From the NCBI GenBank assembly GCA_964617765.1, contig CAZTZY010000067.1:1-17101 (forward strand): 17,101 nucleotides of DNA, read 5' to 3'. Below the pieces are notes generated by a model that saw only the letters and a list, made by a program, of their open reading frames with translations, was not told the origin of the DNA and searched no databases. Numbering within the stretch: the stretch's first letter is position 1; each line of letters begins with the position of its first letter. This DNA is from CAZTZY01 sp964617765 (GTDB taxonomy: Bacteria > Pseudomonadota > Gammaproteobacteria > Pseudomonadales > DT-91). Positions 13,687 to 17,101 of this stretch are shown one piece after another. The translations under genes were made by a program, and so were the position numbers.

Positions 13687-15135
13687 TTAAATAGAATTTC
13701 TCCTGCCTTTAACTTTATGCCATATAAAAAACAGCAGGATGCCTATTAACAATAAAGGCAAACCAATAACCAATATCATAAAGTTGGATGTGCTTAATAA
13801 AGGTTCATTTACCACCAGAATTTTTTGCGCCCTCAAATTCTTCTTATAAAAATTATTCACATCATCAATAGTGACTGCCTTAAACTGCTCTTCCATATCC
13901 AGATATTTACCGTGCCGTTCAAACTCATCCAGGTCATCAATAAAATAATCAGCCATTGAACTATTGGGATTATCATCCATGGATTCAGCAATAAGGATCT
14001 GTTTTTTGATCCTGTCAAAATCCTTTTGTGTAACAGGTTTGCTGATCACATCACGCTCAAAATCCTTTAATGCATGAATGCCTTTTTCAATATCTTCATT
14101 ATTCACATCAATGAGAGTGTTTAGTGCTCTATAGAATTCTATATAATTAAATCCCGCTATTGGAGAATAAGATAAACCCTGCCGCGTACGTATATACTCA
14201 TAGATTTTTTCTGAAAGGTAGGTTTCATAAATCATCATCGCGTAGTAAAGCTTATAATCATCGTCATTAATAATCAGGTACTTGTAATTCAAGTGACTTT
14301 CATCACCATAGATTTCATTCAAATGATTGTGGTATTCATTACTCGCATACGGTAATGGCTTTTTATTCAGGCGTACTGGCACAGATTTTTTCAGCATCGG
14401 TGAAAAAGTTTTTTCTATATCCGCTTTTATATCCGGGCTTAACTTGCCCACAATAAACAAGTGCATATTATTGGGCACATACCAGGTATTATAAGCCGCA
14501 ATAATATGTGGGCGCGAAATGGCATCCGCCATTTCCCATTCACGGCAATGCTCCTGATCCTGGTCTTCACGCATAAAATCACCCGCCGAATGCTGCATAC
14601 CGTGCCGATAAGACCAGCGCTTTATAAGCGATGGCTTGCCGCCACTTTCACGATGAATAATATCGCGCGAGGTATTCACATTCTTCTCGCTGATTTGAGA
14701 ATCAGTGAGAATATGATGCAAAAGCGATAAAGCCTCTTGTTGATAAATAGAGTGAATATCCATTTCGTAAACCGTTTTATCATCGTACGTAGCCGCATTC
14801 CATGAAGCGCCCCAGGCACTAACCTTTTCATCCAATTGCGTTTCGGTGAATTGACTGGTGCCGGTAAATATCAAATGCTCCAGGAAGTGCGCTGTTTCAC
14901 GCTGGCCACAATGCTCATCATAGCTGCCATAATCCACCTTCATGCGAATGGACACATTGTTAGCCTTGTCAGTGGCTTTAAGCGTTACCTTCATGCCATT
15001 GGGCAGCACATAATAATCAACAACAAACAAATCATCTGGCATGTAATTGACAGCATCCAGATTGTCGGCTTGAGCATGGGTCATCAGCAGTGCAAACAAC
15101 ACAACTAAAGTGGCTGTAAACAGGGATTTATACAT
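13687..15135 (-). CDS. M16 family zinc metalloprotease with C-terminal membrane anchor
   Basis: A 482-residue insulinase-like (M16) peptidase. An N-terminal signal peptide (hydrophobic to about residue 18, then MTHAQADN) sends it across the inner membrane. The inverted zinc motif HxxEH is H83-F-L-E-H87, with the third ligand E163 in DIIHRESGG, 76 residues after H87 as in active members. The second, non-catalytic M16 domain (~210-430) is complete, with the R/Y-type segment TRQGLSYSPIAGF. A hydrophobic helix (about 449-473, FMILVIGLPLLLIGILLFFIW) and a basic tail HKVKGRRNS close the protein, so it is probably anchored in the inner membrane and faces the periplasm. A clear ribosome site (AAAGGAATGCC) precedes the ATG. 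The paired second M16 gene common in proteobacteria is absent here. Catalytically competent as far as seen; the substrate is unknown. Confidence 0.92.
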   Translation of the reverse strand: MYKSLFTATLVVLFALLMTHAQADNLDAVNYMPDDLFVVDYYVLPNGMKVTLKATDKANNVSIRMKVDYGSYDEHCGQRETAHFLEHLIFTGTSQFTETQLDEKVSAWGASWNAATYDDKTVYEMDIHSIYQQEALSLLHHILTDSQISEKNVNTSRDIIHRESGGKPSLIKRWSYRHGMQHSAGDFMREDQDQEHCREWEMADAISRPHIIAAYNTWYVPNNMHLFIVGKLSPDIKADIEKTFSPMLKKSVPVRLNKKPLPYASNEYHNHLNEIYGDESHLNYKYLIINDDDYKLYYAMMIYETYLSEKIYEYIRTRQGLSYSPIAGFNYIEFYRALNTLIDVNNEDIEKGIHALKDFERDVISKPVTQKDFDRIKKQILIAESMDDNPNSSMADYFIDDLDEFERHGKYLDMEEQFKAVTIDDVNNFYKKNLRAQKILVVNEPLLSTSNFMILVIGLPLLLIGILLFFIWHKVKGRRNSI

Positions 15136-15282
15136 GGCATTCCTTTTTTATTGTTATAGGTTCCGGTGGAATCTTCAGGCAGCCTGACTTTATAAAGCAA
15201 AATAGACATCTATTGGATAAAATATATCCGATCCGACCACCTTAACTAGCAGTCAGCTGCAACCGAAACCGGAAATCCATTG

Positions 15283-15318
15283 TAAATACGTTATAAGTTT
15301 ACTCTGACCCCAATTATT
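15283..15318 (+). repeat. Left copy of 36-bp imperfect direct repeat
   Basis: Starts TAAATACGTTATAAG, then TTTACTCTGACCCC and AATTATT. It aligns with 17012-17046 at about 32 of 36 positions (three substitutions and one extra T). The TACTCTGACCCCA core occurs inverted at 16794-16806. It lies between the M16 promoter region and the PPOX gene. Confidence 0.85.
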
Positions 15319-15380
15319 GTAAATATATTTTCGTTGCAGTATCAAACCTTTCCCCAATTTTTTGACGAAGGAACATGACA

Positions 15381-15869
15381 ATGAACACGAACGAAGGCAT
15401 TCAACATTTGTACGATGTAGTGAACGACTTTGATGTGGTAATGCTGGTAACGCATACGGATAATGAGATGCACGCACGGCCGATGGCGATTGCGCTTTTG
15501 GACGAGGGCATAGGCGCTTACCTTGTCACTAATACTAACTCAATCAAGGTCAACGAAATCAATGTCAATCCAAATGCGTTACTCACTTTTCAAAATGCGA
15601 GAAAATTCGCTTCGGTGCGCGGCGAAGTGACCGTATTGCAGGATCGGCTGCTAATTGAGAAGATGTGGAAAGAAACCTGGAAGGTATGGTTTCCAAATGG
15701 GAAGTCAGACCCAAACATCGCCTTGCTAAAATTTACAGCGTACGAAGGTGAATACTGGGATAACGCCGGCATGCAGGGGTTGAAATACGTCTACGATGTC
15801 GCTAAAGCATATGTTGCCGGGGAAGTGCCGAAGACTACAGATGCACAGCACGCCAAAGTGCGTTTGTAA
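15381..15869 (+). CDS. Pyridoxamine 5'-phosphate oxidase-family (general stress protein 26-like) flavin protein
   Basis: A 162-residue FMN-binding split-barrel protein of the general stress protein 26 type. MNTNEGIQHLYDVVNDFDVVMLVTHTDNEMHARPMAIAL (broken by turns) gives the first strands; HARPM is the typical flavin-binding turn. YLVTNTNSIKVNEINVNPNALLTFQNARKFASVRGEVTVL follows as the central barrel, with the WKVWFPNGKSDPNIALLKF signature. Such proteins bind FMN or F420-like cofactors and respond to stress; the physiological substrate is unknown. The start at 15381 is preferred since GAAGGA then lies 8 bases away; ATG 15375 is only 2 bases from it. First gene of the repeat-bounded set, 76 bases before tspO. 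Confidence 0.88.
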   Translation: MNTNEGIQHLYDVVNDFDVVMLVTHTDNEMHARPMAIALLDEGIGAYLVTNTNSIKVNEINVNPNALLTFQNARKFASVRGEVTVLQDRLLIEKMWKETWKVWFPNGKSDPNIALLKFTAYEGEYWDNAGMQGLKYVYDVAKAYVAGEVPKTTDAQHAKVRL

Positions 15870-15945
15870 TCGCTGGCAAGCCTGATAGGTTCCGTGCCTC
15901 TGAAGTGTCGGCATTATATGAATGAAGTAAAGGAATTTTAATTCG

Positions 15946-16350
15946 ATGAACACACATGACTGGTATTCGCAATTACTCAAACCGACATGGGCGCCACCAA
16001 GCTGGGTTTTTGGGCCGGTGTGGACGGTGTTGTATGTCATTATTGCCGTGACATATTGCACCGTGTTTTATAGAGCTTTTACAGGAAAAATTTCGTGGCT
16101 GGTCGCGTTACCTTTTGCTCTGAATCTTATTTTCAATTTCGCATTTACGCCGATACAATTCAGGCTTAAAAACAATCTGCTCGCAACTCTGGATATTTTA
16201 CTTGTCGTGGGCACACTCATTTGGGCGTTGATCGTTGTTTGGCAGGCATCCCCTGATTTTCGTTGGGTAGTCTATGCCAATATCCCCTACCTTTTTTGGG
16301 GACTATTTGCGACGATATTACAAATATCGATAACCTATCTGAATGGCTAA
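15946..16350 (+). CDS. tspO: TspO/MBR family membrane protein
   Basis: A 134-residue TspO (translocator protein) with five hydrophobic helices. Bacterial TspO binds porphyrins and is linked to photo-oxidative and stress control. The hallmark KPTWAPPSWVFGPVWTVLY is at residues 12-30. The loop LNLIFNFAFTPIQF replaces the usual LNxxWSxxFF, so the second conserved Trp is missing; the helix-5 motif IPYLFWGLFATILQ is close to the family's PYxxWxxFAxxLN. It is slightly short (relatives 150-160) because the C-terminal tail ends soon after helix 5. AAGGAATTTT lies upstream. Its last 8 bases overlap the ATG of the next gene. Confidence 0.93.
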   Translation: MNTHDWYSQLLKPTWAPPSWVFGPVWTVLYVIIAVTYCTVFYRAFTGKISWLVALPFALNLIFNFAFTPIQFRLKNNLLATLDILLVVGTLIWALIVVWQASPDFRWVVYANIPYLFWGLFATILQISITYLNG

Positions 16351-16768
16351 AATGACGTCACCCTTCTCTATGATTATCAAACTATATGCAATCGCGCTTC
16401 CTGTTTTCTTCGCCATTGATATGTTATGGCTTGGGCTGGTGGCCAAAAATTTCTATCGCAATCAAATTGGTTTTTTGATGCGAGATGACCTTAATTGGAT
16501 AGCCGCGCTTGTTTTCTATCTCTTGTTTATTATCGGGCTTGTGCTTTTCGTTATTGCTCCTGCATTCGAGAAAAAATCCTGGATGGACGCTCTCTTATTT
16601 GGCGCACTGTTCGGGCTTGTCACTTATGCTACGTATGACCTCAGCAATCTGGCGACGATCAAAGATTGGCCACTGCTAATGACGATGGTTGATTTAGTAT
16701 GGGGTGCAACGCTGGCCGCGTCAGTCGCAACTTTCACCTATTTCATCGCACGCAAGCTCAGCCTTTAA
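16343..16768 (+). CDS. DUF2177 family membrane protein
   Basis: A 141-residue protein with four hydrophobic helices, recognised as DUF2177 from LYAIALPVFFAIDMLWLGLVAKNFYRNQIGFL (interrupted) at the start, TYATYDLSNLATIKDWP in the middle and MVDLVWGATLAASVATF near the end. The function is unknown. In a number of proteobacteria DUF2177 and TspO genes occur together in light- and singlet-oxygen-related clusters with photolyase, cyclopropane fatty acid synthase and a LitR-like regulator; this is recalled knowledge and none of those genes is present here. ATG 16343 overlaps the tspO end; ATG 16352 is an equally possible start. Last gene of the repeat-bounded set. Confidence 0.87.
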   Translation: MAKMTSPFSMIIKLYAIALPVFFAIDMLWLGLVAKNFYRNQIGFLMRDDLNWIAALVFYLLFIIGLVLFVIAPAFEKKSWMDALLFGALFGLVTYATYDLSNLATIKDWPLLMTMVDLVWGATLAASVATFTYFIARKLSL

Positions 16769-16793
16769 CTAAACAAAACCAATCAAACAAAAA

Positions 16794-16806
16794 TGGGGTC
16801 AGAGTA
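16794..16806 (-). repeat. Inverted copy of the repeat core
   Basis: TGGGGTCAGAGTA is the exact reverse complement of TACTCTGACCCCA found at 15300-15312. It lies 26 bases after the DUF2177 stop. Together with the left repeat it bounds the three genes as an inverted pair; with the right repeat it bounds a 240-base non-coding stretch. Confidence 0.85.
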
Positions 16807-17011
16807 GAATGGCACTTACTTAACATTTTTGGCATGGCCATATTTCCTTACATCTTCTCTGGCCTGAGGCCGTGGTTTCATCAATAACAATAACGAGTGG
16901 GTGTCCTGCATTTTACTTACTGTCAATTATTCAGGCAAACTGATGAGTGACATATCACTGGAAAAGCAGCGGAAGGCGAAGCATGAAGTTAAAGCGGATA
17001 CATGGATATAT
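16807..17011. other. Gene-poor stretch between inverted core and right repeat
   Basis: About 205 bases. On the minus strand a 31-codon frame (16911-16816) reads MQDTHSLLLLMKPRPQ and then AREDVRKYGHAKNVK before its stop, without a ribosome site. It may be a remnant of a gene carried by the repeat element. Nothing else is recognisable. Confidence 0.35.
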
Positions 17012-17046
17012 TAAATACGTTAGAATTTTACTCTGACCCTAATATT
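17012..17046 (+). repeat. Right copy of 36-bp imperfect direct repeat
   Basis: Starts TAAATACGTTAGAATTTTAC and continues with CTCTGACCCTAATATT. It matches the left copy apart from three substitutions and one missing T. Its last base is the final base of the stop codon of the next minus-strand gene. Confidence 0.85.
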
Positions 17047-17101
17047 CATTGCGGCAACCCATACAGCGCACGCTTCACGGCCATGTCATTGACGATCTTC
17101 T
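17046..17101 (-). CDS. C-terminal end of an unidentified gene (partial)
   Basis: On the minus strand the frame entering from the right edge reads KIVNDMAVKRALYGLPQ and ends with TGA at 17048-17046. Seventeen residues are too few to name a family, but the open, ordinary codon use and the repeat element placed exactly at its stop support a real gene. It is transcribed towards the cassette. Confidence 0.5.
   Translation of the reverse strand, partial: KIVNDMAVKRALYGLPQ

Larger units (their letters stand above)
15283..17046. mobile_element. Candidate cassette: PPOX-tspO-DUF2177 bounded by direct repeats
   Basis: About 1.76 kb with three same-strand genes lies between two copies of a 35-36-bp imperfect direct repeat, with an inverted core copy just after the third gene. 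No transposase or recombinase gene is inside. Repeats with TACTCTGACCCC / GGGGTCAGAGTA cores are, to my knowledge, frequent around small Y1-type (REP-associated) transposases in gammaproteobacteria, but this link is from memory. The right repeat abuts the stop codon of the next gene, consistent with insertion into a 3' intergenic space. The repeats are seen directly; mobility is inferred. Confidence 0.5.

Noticed and set aside
15174..15185. Reverse complement AGGCTGCCTGAA equals a Neisseriaceae DNA uptake sequence variant
   Set aside because: Only one copy was seen in 17 kb, while uptake sequences are very frequent in their hosts, and the genes are gammaproteobacterial.

Overview
The window looks like the chromosome of a gammaproteobacterium of moderate GC content. 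The tusDCB-tusE set, TrmA, RimI, a HolD-like protein and an HPt domain of the ChpA/PilL kinase type all point that way. Methylococcales-like methanotrophs or a relative are possible, but nothing in the sequence proves the genus. No rRNA, intact tRNA or CRISPR array is visible.

Layout. (1) 1-1033: the 5' part of a P4-type tyrosine integrase on the minus strand, running off the left edge. Its start faces right, so its mobile island probably lies to the left and the chromosome resumes somewhere in 1034-1395. (2) 1396-5613, plus strand: a BI-1/YccA membrane protein with its own terminator, then the tight cluster tusD-tusC-tusB-tusE-trpD2/ybiB-like-trmA. This is mainly sulfur relay for tRNA 2-thiouridine plus a tRNA methyltransferase. 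(3) 5679-9458, minus strand: a probable single transcript leuA - holD-like - rimI - small acidic protein - gloA. It is preceded by a sigma70-type promoter and a 37-codon leader ORF with four consecutive Leu codons, as in leucine leader peptides. (4) 9506-10444, minus: a free-standing ChpA-type HPt protein with a long helical region and a C-terminal membrane anchor. (5) 10545-12050: a divergent pair, an alpha/beta hydrolase (minus) and a MOSC-domain protein (plus). (6) 12154-13686: a RhuM-family gene interrupted by one in-frame amber codon, with an almost 500-base upstream region holding a consensus-like promoter, several hairpins and a REP-like sequence. (7) 13687-15135, minus: a membrane-anchored M16 metalloprotease. 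(8) 15283-17046: a three-gene set (flavin split-barrel stress protein, TspO, DUF2177 membrane protein) bounded by an imperfect 36-bp direct repeat, with an internal inverted copy of its TACTCTGACCCCA core. It looks like an inserted cassette. The last 56 bases hold the C-terminal end of another minus-strand gene.

The most interesting points are the repeat-bounded PPOX/TspO/DUF2177 cassette, the unusual geometry of the leu leader (hairpin inside the leader ORF) upstream of a transcript that also carries holD-like, rimI and gloA genes, the tail-anchored stand-alone HPt protein, and the single-stop rhuM gene.
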